Shown here one piece after another: positions 36,419-48,305 of a stretch of DNA of 64,000 bases; the stretch's first letter is position 1; every line of letters begins with the position of its first letter. The notes beneath the pieces were generated by a model. It worked only from the letters and a program-made list of their open reading frames with translations. It searched no databases and was not told the origin of the DNA. The stretch is from NCBI GenBank assembly GCA_022609375.1, contig JAGKQE010000011.1, positions 186,001-250,000 of the forward strand. Direction: 5' to 3'. The position numbers were made by a program, and so were the translations under genes. This DNA comes from Xenosphaeropsis pyriputrescens. Taxonomy: Eukaryota > Ascomycota > Leotiomycetes > Phacidiales > Phacidiaceae.

Positions 36419-39400
36419 TTACTTTCTACCTTGAATAATTCTCACACGTGGGGGATCTTATTCTTCTTTTCGATTCTTATTGGTCATTCGTTGGGTATAT
36501 CTTTTTTGTGTTCACTTTTTTCGGTTGGATCAATGTTATTCAGCGTGGTGTTTGGGGTTTGCGCATTTGATACAATATCCCTTGGAAATCCAAGTTTGAG
36601 CGAGGTGGCCAGGGCATAGAGAAAGGAGTCTAGTATCTGCATTATCATGGTGCTCTTTTTGTCTTTTCGTTTATGATCATTATGAACACCATGGTTTCGT
36701 TATTAGCGCTCTTGCGCAGTTACCTAGAGGAGTTAGGTACCTTGCTTATATATTCTGCAGTTTTCATCCAAATGAACTTTGTACACTCTATAATCTCTAA
36801 ATGTCTATCGCCTATCACATCATCGCATAAATTCCAGCTTGGAGCATATGATTCGAAAGTTGCTGTCGCTCAGCATAAAGAGATAGATTGTTGTGACAAG
36901 GCTCTACATAAGTAGAACCGAAACTCTACCCAAGCAGACCCGGCAATTCTTTTTGGCGACTGGGATACTACGCCACACGTCCAGGCGTGGGGAACAAGAT
37001 TGAAGGGTCGGAGATGTCGTGACACACGTGCGCCCGCTCACCGAGACCATGGAGGTGTAAGTTCAAGAGCTTGTTCCGAGCTCCCTACAAGTACACAATC
37101 CCATGCTACCCAACAATCCATATGTCATCTCTACATTCCTGGCCGCTTCGCCGAGCTCAACTACCGCACCGCCAATTCCGCCCTCCCAAAACAGCCACCG
37201 TCCACGCATCTTGGTAGCGCTCCGCTGCCGTTCGTCCCTCAAAGGGGCCGCGTCAGTTCCCGCTCGTGCTCAATAGCCTTTCCCTGACAGCCCGGCTGCT
37301 CCCTTCGACTTTGCCTTTTTTTGGCGGAGCCCAGGCCCGCTCTGGAATGTCGGTGCCCGAGGACGCCTTACTCGCACGTCTTGGGAATAAGTTTTGCCGG
37401 CGCAGTCCTGTCTGGCTCGGGGAATGAGATGATGCTGCCCTTTTTTCTTCTGTGCGCAAAGTAAAGTTGGGGGCCGTCATCGAAGCCAGCGGCTGCTTGC
37501 TGCTGCTGCTCGCTCTTCGCTCTTTCGATTCCTGGGCTGTCCGGCACGGAACGCACGTCTTCCCTTTGCTTTCCTTTCCGTTGCCCGTCCGTTTTCCGAT
37601 GCGCGCCTCGCCGGTCTAGCTTTCGGCTCGTTCAGGGGTCCGTCGTGATGTCAGTGCTGATTGCCATCGTTGCGGCTGGCATGGTTGCTCGTTCCGTACA
37701 GCCTGTGCGATGGGTCCAGATGGCATCGTACGTGTGTGCCTCTGGGCTGGTTGAGCAAGCCTGCGTGTGGATTTTGCGGAACCGTCGATGGGAATCACGT
37801 CTGTGGGGTACATATTGGTTTCTGGACCTGGCAGCCGATGGATTGTTGCATCGATAGAAACACCTCGAACTTTCGTGTTGGAAGATCATGGCAGGCCAAG
37901 ATTATACAGCAAGATTTAGACGCCTTGATCCAAGTTCTGAGAGTTATCCATCTTATTGGATGCTGCTTGATCACGGGGGAGCGCTCGATTGTGCACGGCT
38001 GCACATCTGTTGAGGACTTAACGGGTTTCGAATGTTGGTTGGTCATTGAGCATGAGGCTTATGAGAGGCCGCGAGTGAACTGCGGCTCAATTCCCTGTCA
38101 AGTTCACGATATCAGAAACGGGAAATTAGTTGGGATATTTGTTACACAGATGCAAAGTTCAAGTGCGGCCCAAGTTCGGAGACGTGCTCATATGTACAAC
38201 TTCGAATGTACGGCCGTACTTGATGTTGATATTTTTGATGTTATCAAGGGTCCTCATCAAGAGTTTCCATCAAACACTAGCATCCACTTCCCTTGCAATT
38301 CTGCAAACTTTAAAACCCGGGTCCCGTGGATGATCCTACACTTCAATGCTACTCTGGACCCTTTATAGATCATATGTAGGGTTTCAGCAAAACCAAATAC
38401 ATAATATGGGAGACATGAATGCCATACTAGCGCTTATTGCATTCCATGATGTTGACAAATTCTAGAAAGCTTACTCCAACTGTGATGTCATAATGGATAA
38501 CTCATGACGAAGATGCAGGATACATGGGTTCTTAGAGTTTGCTATGTGTACCAACGAAGCAAAACTGATGCTCATCAAATATCCATACCGTGGTTGCAAA
38601 GACCAATTTGCATCAACGTTTTCGATCCACCCACCGCTCAAACTTGAAGGCCAGCGGATATCTGATCACTAACTTTCAGCCACGGAATACATTCCGGTTT
38701 CTGACATGGATACTCCGTACTCGTCATAGAGCTCCGTATTGAGACAGGTAGGTAACATTCTCTATAAGATTATCCGGGACGGAATTGGGACTGTGCACTG
38801 AAGGGGATGCAAAAGTTGTACGCGTTTTTACATACAAAATCGGTGAATCAGGAGGAAGCACAGTCCGCATCTTGTTCCAGATAATCTGGCAGATTACTGA
38901 TATATGCTGATAATCATCTGGACTTGGCTGTTTCGAATTGTGCTTCCTGTACTCCGTACGAAGCACGCCATACGTAACCATAGTCTATGGGGTCTTGAAA
39001 CCTTCCCTGAACAATTCCTGATTCCTATCCGTGAACTGAGTCAGAGTTGTCAGATAGCATGGCTCCGGAGAGCTGTGCAGTTTTGTGACCATGGAGTTTA
39101 TGGCTTCCGTTGATTCCCTGGTACTCGGTTTGATGCAAGTGGAGGAGACAGGAACTTGCAATCATTATAGGTCGGAACCTGTTATTCTAGCAATATATTG
39201 AAATTTGCTGATGATGATACTCGCGCGAATCCATCTTTCATTACGGATTACCGGAACAAATGGGTTTGAATGAATGTGTGGGTCTTGATGGCTGTATGAC
39301 TTGGAATAATCATAGCTCTTGATAACCGCACAGCCATTGATCAATGTACAGCTTTCAATGAATTTCTGGCTACGAGGAACCACAATGCCGTCATAGAAGA

Positions 39401-41222
39401 TCTATGGAAGACTCAGGAAGTATGTATGCAATATGGAAGTTAGTACCTGCATCTTAAGGATAGAAAGCAGTTTGGTTGCCGGAACTAATCTAACAGAAGG
39501 AAAAAAGAACGTTGGCTTTGCAGTGGCTACACAAGGGCTTCATTTAACCTTCTATAGATTGAAAGACTTTAATCGCGGATCCTCCCCGGCCTCTGACGGC
39601 TCAAGGGTATGAAACGAATATTCTAGCAAACTCGAGGAACATCTCCATGTCGAGTAAGGGATGACCAGCTCCGGAAGTTGACGTAGAAGCGAACGTTACT
39701 TCGTACATGATACATATATATAGACCAAGACAGCTGGACTCACACCTGAGTGCCATAAGATTGAAGAGTGTTGAGTCGCAATTCTGAAACCGCAACGTCC
39801 CGAGATCTTGCCAACCTTTCTTCTGGATTCAGATTGACTTGGCCTACCTATGTTCAGCTCATACGGAGAGTTTCCTCGTCCATTATGTACCTATGAACGA
39901 TCATAGCCAACGTCGTCCGAATTACAAACAGATTAATGACAGGCCTTGCCTCATTTGGATAGCCTGAGAGTACCGGAGCATGTCAAACATAAATTTCCGC
40001 CAGTAAACAAGAAATCGGCCGTCGTTTTTCCTCCTTTTATTTATCTCTTCCACCCCTATTTTTCTGTTGTCATATTTACTTCATCGAATACTCTCTTACT
40101 ACTATTGTTGCATGCAGTGTGTGCATATATGCATGCTGTCACTGCATACATATTATTCAGCACGTCTACCCCTCTCTTCTCTTGTCCACTACCACGAGTG
40201 GAGTCTTGCTTCCAATAACGGTGAAGAGAGCTGTCAGCCTGTCAGCCTGTCACTACATGGCGGTCGCCAATGCGGAATTTCCTGCATGATCTTCAGAGGG
40301 AGAGGGTGATTACGATGTGTTTTCGTACCGAGATGAGATGAGATGAGAGACAGGAGGAGTGGTGAACCGAGGCAGCAGAGACGCACGAGCATGCAAGCAA
40401 TCCCAAGGCGTAACAATAGGGTTTCCACTCTTGTTCCTCGCGTATGGCCTCGTTTGCAGCTTCATCGACGACAGGATACAACTCAACTCAACTCAACTCA
40501 ACTCAACCTCGTTTACACATCGGTACGAAGTCAGAGTAAGGTAATCGACAGCTCGTTTAGAGTTGAGGAACAGACCCCCTCTCTCTCTCTCTCTTCTCTC
40601 CCTCCCTCTCTCCTCTCCCCTCTCCCCTCTCCCTCTTGCTCGCTCTGATGCTCTACCTACGCGAGCTTCACGCCAGCGAGCGGAAGGGCCTGAAGCCGGT
40701 CTCTCAAATCTCTTAGCAGCACCTCGGTAGACCAATAATCAAGTCAGATCCCCCTTCATCCTCCCCATCTCTAGTTACCCCAAATGCCCCTCAGTAGGTA
40801 GTAAGTAGTAATGTGCCTAGCCGTTAGTCGTTAGCACTCTATCGTCGGTAAGACGACTCCGATCATTCCTCTACAGGTTCTTACTATGAATACGCACTGT
40901 AAGAGCTTGTCCATGTTGTCCATCTTGCCCATTCCGGTGCGCCTCATCTATCATCGTGAAGGGCATTCGTTAGCGTATTCCTCCATATGGTTGTCCATAC
41001 AATAAAATCCTTAGATCAGAGTCTGATCGTGCGCCCTCCAATGATTCGGGGCTATTTCTCCTACGTTGCCATGTCTGTAACGGTCCCACCGTCCTGAGAG
41101 TCTGACTGCAACGTGTGTTCTCACAATCAACAACAACTGCACTTTACGAATTACGAATCGCACGAAGCATGGAACCAATGTGCGAAAGAATCTGAGTTTA
41201 ATTTGAGAAATCGCCCCCGAAG
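36419..41222. other. Gene-free region with low-complexity tracts
   Basis: About 4.8 kb. The first 500 bp are likely the 3' untranslated region of the Zn2Cys6 gene. An open frame at 37838-38368 (176 codons from ATG, Cys-rich) matches nothing I recognise. The rest is AT-rich with no gene. Near 40485-40633 there are ACTCA pentamers and a long CT-rich tract. The final 600 bp are the presumed ABC transporter promoter. Confidence 0.5.
40485..40633. repeat. ACTCA pentamers and CT-rich tract
   Basis: Five ACTCA units near 40485-40505, then a pyrimidine tract from about 40570 to 40633 with CT dinucleotides and CTCCCCT units. Confidence 0.75.
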
Positions 41223-44200
41223 ATGGCGGAGAATCAAGAGATGGAGACTGCACGAGATGCAGAATTAGGCCTGGGCGCAAATGGTGATCTAAGGGAGAGA
41301 GTAACGGATAGCGACAGCGTCAAAAGACCGAAGGGGTCTTCGATATCGAGTTCAGAAGAGCCCATTGAAGTTATCCACCCTATCATCTCCTCTCACACAA
41401 ATCAACTGTCCCTCTCAGAGGTCGAACCCGTCGACATTCGAATTCGAGATCTTGCGGTTGAAGTCGATATATCCCCCTCCAGGCTCTCGTTAACCTCGGT
41501 GCTCCCCAACAAGCGTAAACAAAATGCAGAAACAGTACCTGATACGAAGAGCATCTTGTGCAATATCAGTGCCGACATGCCCAGCGGGACACTTACTGCG
41601 ATCATTGGCGGCAGTGGAAGTGGGAAAAGCAGTCTGCTTAATTCAATTGCAGAGCGCATGACGAGTGGGAGATTGACGCTCAGCGGCAAGACTACGTTCA
41701 ATGGGAGAGAGGGGATTGGATATGTCAGGAGCGCATACGTTATGCAACAGGATATTCTCCAGCCAACTCTGACTGTGCGGGAAACCCTTCAGTACTCTGC
41801 GGATTTGCGATTACCGCCACCTACGACTCGGGCTGAAAGAAGGAGGATAGTAGAAGAAGTTATATTGGAATTGGGTTTGAAGGATTGCGCCAACACTCGG
41901 ATTGGCAATCATGCTCACAAAGGCTGCTCAGGAGGAGAGAAAAGACGAGTGTCCATGGGCGTACAACTGTTGTCAAACCCGTCAATTCTTTTCCTCGATG
42001 AACCAACGACAGGCTTAGATGCCACAAGTGCTTTTCAGCTCGTGCGCACTTTGAAGGGGCTTGCGAAGAAGGGACGAACGATTGTAACGACAATTCATCA
42101 GCCTCGAAGTGAAATTTGGGGATTGTTCGATAGACTCGTTATCTTCAGTCGAGGCAGTCCCGTGTATTCTGGTACTACCGAAGCTTGCCTACCATACTTC
42201 GCACGTCAAGGTTTTGAGCTTCCTACATTCGTGAACCCAGCCGAGTTTCTGATCGACATTGCTGCGATAGACAATCGTTCTCCTGAGTTAGAGGCAGCCT
42301 CGTCAGAAAGAGTTGAGAAGTTGAGATTGGCATGGTCAACAGAGGCAAAGAAGGCTTTCAACAACGACCAGGAAAAAACAGTGGCGCAGACGGATTCTCC
42401 TACGCATGTTTCACATGTTTCCGCAAAGCAACAAGCTGCTTTCTGGAGACAGTTGCATGTCCTTACATCCCGAACATTCAAAGTCACATATCGCGACCCA
42501 ATGGGTATGGCTGGTAGTTTGATCGAAGCAGTCTTTATGGGAATTATGACTGGTTGGGTTTTCTACTCTTTGAATGAAGACCAATCTGGAATCAGATCAC
42601 GAGAGGGGGCACTTTATACTGCATCTGCTTTGCAGGGATACCTAATCCTCCTTTTCGAGACATATCGACTCACAATCGACATTCAGCTTTTCGACCGTGA
42701 ACGTGGCGAGGGAGTAGTTGGTGTACTACCTTGGATAATGAGTCGACGTCTTGCAAGATTCTTTGTGGAAGACCTTCCGGTGCCACTCGTATATAGTGCA
42801 ATATTCTATTGGATGGCTGGATTTCGAGCCGATGCTAGCCAATTCTTTACCTTCTTCGCTATCGTTCTGCTCTCCAACTACATTGCAGTCACGTTGGCCA
42901 TGGCCTGCGTCGCTATATCTAGGGATTTTGCAGGCGCTTCACTAATTGCGAACATGATCTATACTATTCAGAGCATGGCGTGCGGCTTCTTTATACAGAG
43001 CAAGACAATTCCTGTGTACGTTAGATGGCTAAAATGGACTGCATATGTGTTCTATGCGTTCGGTGCCCTTTGTGCCAACGAGTTCATAGGGCGTTCTGAG
43101 TCCGATTCTGGATACTTTTACGCCTGTCCTTACTCTGGTGGAGAGTCCAATCCGGCTTGTGCTCAATATACCGGTCGTTACATTATGCGTTCACTTGGCT
43201 TTCCTGAAAATTGGATTGTCAGGCCTATCATCATCCTGCTTGCGTTCTCAATTTTGTTCTACACAATCGCTGGATTTGCTCTGCAATACAAGAAGGTCAG
43301 TATGAGTATTGCACAAGCTAGGAACTCGGATACAGATTTCTCTGCCGGCAAAGAGAAAATGACTACACGTTCGGCTGACGAAGTTCGGACTGTGGATATT
43401 GGACTGGATGGGTATGCATTGGATCTAGACAAACGTACTGCTTATGGAACGAAACTTCCAACAAAGACGATCTTGCAGCCGGTCAATGCCAACTTCCAGC
43501 CTGGAGTACTCAACATTATCATGGGTCCTTCAGGCTCTGGGAAAACCTCCTTGCTCAATTCAATGGCCTTGCGGCTCTTTAACAATGTTACTACCACGTA
43601 TCGACCATATGGAAAGATGACTTTCAATGGCGCCATCCCTTCAGACTCCGTTATTCGATCTGTTTGCTCATATGTTTGTCAGGACGATGATGCTTTGCTG
43701 CCGAGTCTTACAGTCCGAGAGACGTTGCGCTTTTCTGCAGGGCTGCGCCTCCCTCCGCATATGTCAAAGGAGGAAAAAGAGAAGAAAGCGGATGACGTAC
43801 TATTGAAGATGGGTCTCAAGGATTGTGCAGATAACCTCATTGGCAGCGACATGATTAAAGGTATCAGTGGCGGTGAGAAGCGTCGAGTCACCATTGCTGT
43901 TCAAATTCTTACAGATCCTCGTGTGCTCCTTTTAGATGAGCCAACATCTGGACTTGATGCGTTTACCGCAAGCTCCATCATGGATGTACTCAATGGTCTT
44001 GCTCATGAAGGCCGAACACTCATTCTAACAATCCACCAATCTCGCTCTGATCTCTTCAAGCACTTCGGCAATATTTTACTCCTGGCCAGAGGAGGAGCTC
44101 CCGTCTACGCAGGGCCAGGAGACGAAATGCTTATACATTTTTCTTCTTTGAACTTTGTCTGCCCTCGTACTACAAACCCTGCCGATTTTGCACTTGATCT

Positions 44201-45353
44201 GATCACGGTCGACCTGCAACAAAGCGAGAAAGAGGCCGCCTCTCGGTCAAAGATCGGATCATTGATCAAAGCTTGGCACGAGAAACCAATCCGATCAACA
44301 GCACAAACCACCTCCATCGCGACCCCCGCCGAGTTGGGTTCTTTGAAGCGCAAAATGGCCAGTTTCCATACCTCTTATCCTCTTCTAGTCCATCGAGCCT
44401 TGATCAATTTCCGTCGCCAACCACCTCTCATTATTGCTCGAATAATGCAAGTCTTGGGACTAGGTATCATATTGGCTTTGTTCTTCGCGCCCCTCCACTA
44501 CGACTATTATAGTGTGCAGACAAGATTGGGTTTCATACAAGAAATATGCGCCTTCTATTTCGTCGTGAGTGTTTCTTGCCATCTCCACGATACTGTAGCC
44601 GATGCTAATGGCAATCAGGGAATGCTCCAAAATGTGGCAGTTTATCCAGATGAGAAAAGCGTATTCTATCGTGAATATGATGACGGAGCTTACAGTATTG
44701 AGGCGTTCTTTCTTCAATATACGACTAACGAGATCCCTTTCGAGATCATTACGAGTCTCCTCTTTGCCTGTCTGGCTGACCTTGGGGTTGGTCTGCCAAG
44801 AACTGCGCAGATGTTTTTTGTAACCTTTTTCAATTGCTTCTGTATTGTCAACTGTGGCGAGAGTCTGGGCATCATGGTGAGCTTTCAATTCTTCCTGGTC
44901 AGTTTTCATTTCGATAGCAGCTAACTCCTTTCTCAGTTCAACACGCTGTTCGACCACACAGGTTTTGCAGTGAACATCACATCCGTCTTTCTCTCCGTTG
45001 CTCAGTTCATGTCTGGAATCATGTCCATCGACATGCCCTCATTTCTCAACGGCGTAAACTACCTCTCGCCAATCCGCTATGCCATTCGAAATCTCGCGCC
45101 ATACTCCTTACGGCCGATTACCTTTCACTGCAAGGAAAATCAACTGGTCGATGGCGTATGTCCCATCACTTCCGGTAAGCAGGTTCTCGACTTGTACCAT
45201 CTCAACACCAATCCCTGGGTGAACATAATTGCGCTTGGCATCACCACCGTCATCTACAGAATGCTGGCGTACCTTTTGTTAAGGGTAAAGAAGGGCCATT
45301 GGAGAAATATCATGAGGAAGGAGCGGCCTGTGAAAGAGAAGGTGGTAGTGTAG
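41223..45353 (+). CDS. Full-length ABCG transporter, (NBD-TMD)2
   Basis: This is an ATP-driven membrane exporter of 1338 residues in the order NBD1-TMD1-NBD2-TMD2. Exons are 41223-44564, 44619-44876 and 44937-45353. NBD1 has Walker A GGSGSGKSS at about 129-137, signature CSGGEKRR, Walker B ILFLDEPTTGLDA and H-loop TIHQPRSE. NBD2 has Walker A GPSGSGKTS at about 767, signature ISGGEKRR, Walker B VLLLDEPTSGLDA and H-loop TIHQSRSD. Both ATP sites therefore look complete, unlike PDR-type pumps, where the first Walker A lysine is replaced. This suggests a tandem White-type ABCG. Each TMD is an ABC2-membrane domain of about six helices. Intron 1 (54 nt) keeps frame when unspliced; its removal gives FYFVGMLQNVAVYPDEK, the usual family sequence. 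The substrate is unknown. Confidence 0.93.
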
Positions 45354-46106
45354 GGGGTGTTAATGGGTGAATTAAGATGTATGGATCCATGCAGTGAGTT
45401 ATCGTTCTGCTATGGCTCATGATTCGAGCAGGTTATTGCATTTGGGCATTTGAGCATTTGAGCGTTACGTTTTCGCCTTGCATTTGCAAGCAGATACCCT
45501 TGCATATTTAGAGGAAAGAAGACTATCCGATATATATAATTAGTGTTATTCTCTCAAGTGTTTGCTCCCTCCTGTTGACCCCTTATCTCCAAAACTGTCT
45601 TACCTCTCGTAATCAATACAGTGTCTAGGACATTGTTGAGGTTCAGAGACAGAACAGCATGATGAATCAGATGGAAAAATGTTGCCAAGACGTCGCATAG
45701 TCGCCAGGAGGTAATAGGATCCTAGATCCACAACGACTCCAAAAGCAAGTCACGAGAATGAGTTTGCAAAGTTCGGATTTCCATTATCGGCCTGCGCACG
45801 GGTCATTGAAGCATGAATTATGGCCATGGAAAAAAACTCAGATACGCAGTATGTACTGTGTAGATTAGATCCATACTTTCTGCGTCAAAATAGGACTTGA
45901 AAGCAAATGACGATCTTCAGACGCTAGGTGTGCGAGCTCGGATCGCTTGACGCGTCCCGAGTTAGGGTCACCACAATCCCACAATATGTATCACAGGAAA
46001 AAAAAAACTTTTGATTTTGGTATCATTACAAAATATATCACAATTGCTCCACAGCGCCGGGAAGAACAGTCGCCCCTGCATCTTCCATTATTCATTACGA
46101 CAACAT
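45354..46106. other. Convergent intergenic spacer
   Basis: About 750 bp between the converging ABC transporter and catalase genes. It is AT-rich, with no recognisable gene or notable repeat. Confidence 0.5.
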
Positions 46107-48305
46107 TCAGTGATCAAGCGCGAAACGGTCCGCAAACTTGAAGGTCTTAAGACCTGGTGTGAACTCCTCAACAAATTTAGAGGCAGTAGTGGCATTACTG
46201 AGGTACACACCCGGTGTAGCCTCGATTTGTGAAAGAGTGAAGGCCTTGTTGGCTCCGGCGTAACTGCCGACTGGCTTCCCGAATCTGTAGCCGTTCTGGA
46301 GAATCTCCATCGGACGGGCCTGTGGGTAGAGAGTAGAAGAAGCGTTGGAGAGGAAGAGCTTCTCGGCACCACCAACGACAACAATACCGTCAAAGGCGGT
46401 AGCATCGGCTGCCGAGTAGGTAACGCCGACTCCAGTGCCGAGGTACTCCGCAACAATCTTGGGGGTGGCTCCAGCAGCGGTGAACGCGGAGGCAAGAGAG
46501 TTGGCGGTGGTAAGAGAGGAGTTGTCGTAGACGCTGGTAAGAATACCGACCTTCAGGGTAGCAATGGTTGGGAGGGTTTCGTTCATGATAGAAATGCCCC
46601 TGGTCTTGTTGTTGGTGTAGTAGGTAGAATCAGCATCTGGGCATGGCAAATCGAGTGTAACAGAAACACGCTTGGCGAGATCGTGGTTTATACGGTTGAG
46701 CTGGACGAGGACGTTCTCCTTCACGACAGTAGAGGTGAGCTGGGAGGTCTCGAAACGAATAGCATTGATAAGGAGTTGCTGCTCAGTCTCGGTGAGGGAG
46801 TTGTAGAAAAGAGCTGGCTGAGACCAAACATCGTGGAAGGTATCGGAAACAGCACGTTCAAGGGCTCCAGTTGCAGTGCGCTTTGGAGCAGTGAAGAACC
46901 CGTTGTTGACGGTCTGGTTGGCACGCTTTGGGCTGTCACCAACAAGAGTGTTAGGGGTGTATGCATGTGGGTTGACTGGAATGTAGTGTTGTCCAGCGCC
47001 ATCGCGGTTGTTGTTGTGAATTGGTATCCTTGGGCGGTTGATTGGGAGCTGCTCGAAGTTTGGTCCTCCGTGACGGTTCAACTGTGTGTCCAGGTAGGAA
47101 AAGATACGTCCTTGCAACAATGGATCTTCCGTGAAATCAATACCGCGGACAATATGACCTGGCTGGAACATGACCTGCTCGGTCTCGGCGAAGTAGTTGG
47201 TTGGGTTTCTGTTGAGCTGCATCTTGCCGATTGGTGTAATTGGGACGTACTCCTCTGGAACAATCTTGGTAGGGTCAAGAAGGTCGAATCCGTACTTGAG
47301 CTCGTCACCTTCCTCCATGATTTGGACTCCAAGCTCCCATTCCGGATAGTCACCAGACTCAATAGCATCCCAAAGATCCTGTCGATGGAAATCTGCGTTG
47401 GTGCCAGCGACCTTTTGTGCCTCTTCCCAAACCAAACTGGCCTTTCCTTGAAGTGTCGTCCAGTGAAACTTGACTAACTTGGAATCGCCATCATCAGTGA
47501 CAAATCTGTATGTGTGGATACCGAAGCCTGGCATATGTCTGAAGGATCGAGGGATACCATAGCCAGCCATTGCCCACATGAGAGTGTGCAAGGCGGATGG
47601 TTGTTGGCTGAAGAAATCCCAAGCACTGTCGTGAGCTGTCGCAGCTTGAGGAATCTCGCGATCTTGCTTTGGCTTGACAGCGTGGATCAAGTCTGGGAAT
47701 TGTATGGCATCCTGAATGAAGAAGACTGGAATGTTGTTACCAACGATGTCGAAGTTTCCCTCGTCAGTGTACCATCTGGTAGCGAAGCCGTGAACATCAC
47801 GAGCTGTTTAACAATTAATGACATGTCAAGCAATAGGGGGCAAGTTATTCAACTTACCAGAATCAGCGGAACCACGAGAGCCCGCAACAGTACTGAATCT
47901 AGTAAACATAGGTGTCTGCTTGCCCGCTTCACTCAGGAATGAAGCCGCAGTGATATTGGACCAGTCACCGTAACTGGTGAAGGTTCCATGAGCTCCTGCA
48001 CCTCTGGCGTGAACAGCTCGCTCAGGAACTCTCTCGTGATCGAAGTGCTGGATCTTCTGTCGGAAAATGAAGTCTTCAAGGAGAGCTGGGCCCCGAATTC
48101 CGGCTTTGAGAGTTGTCTGATCATCAATTGGTCCACCAACATCCGAAGTCATAACAGAATTTGTATCATTGAGCTCGAATTCGGTGAAGAAGGTGGCATC
48201 GGGAGCTTCGGCGTCACGCTTGTCGACAAAGCCGCCATCCATGTATGGGCATACTGCTTGAACAGCGCCAGTAAAGGCGAGGGCATTCAGAATCGAAGAA
48301 CGCAT
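46107..48305 (-). CDS. Secreted large-subunit catalase with DJ-1-like C-terminal domain
   Basis: This heme enzyme breaks down hydrogen peroxide outside the cell or in the wall. It has 714 residues in minus-strand exons 48305-47858 and 47803-46107. The N-terminus MRSSILNALAFTGAVQA is a signal peptide, and VDKR at 27-30 is a candidate Kex2 site that would release a short propeptide. The active-site His99 lies in AVHARGAGAHG, the distal Asn in GNNIPVFFIQDA, and the proximal heme Tyr in RIFSYLDTQLNRHGGPNF. The C-terminal 160 residues (LKVGILTSVYDNSS and FDGIVVVGGAEKL) form the flavodoxin/DJ-1-like domain of clade 2 catalases, matching CatB-type fungal enzymes in length. The ATG at 48305 is used because the upstream in-frame start would block the signal peptide. 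Expression is probably stress-linked, but no site was identified. Confidence 0.94.

Noticed and set aside
46683..47477. 264-codon open frame opposite the catalase
   Set aside because: It lies fully antisense to a well-supported exon. Long antisense frames are expected from codon bias, and no domain is visible.
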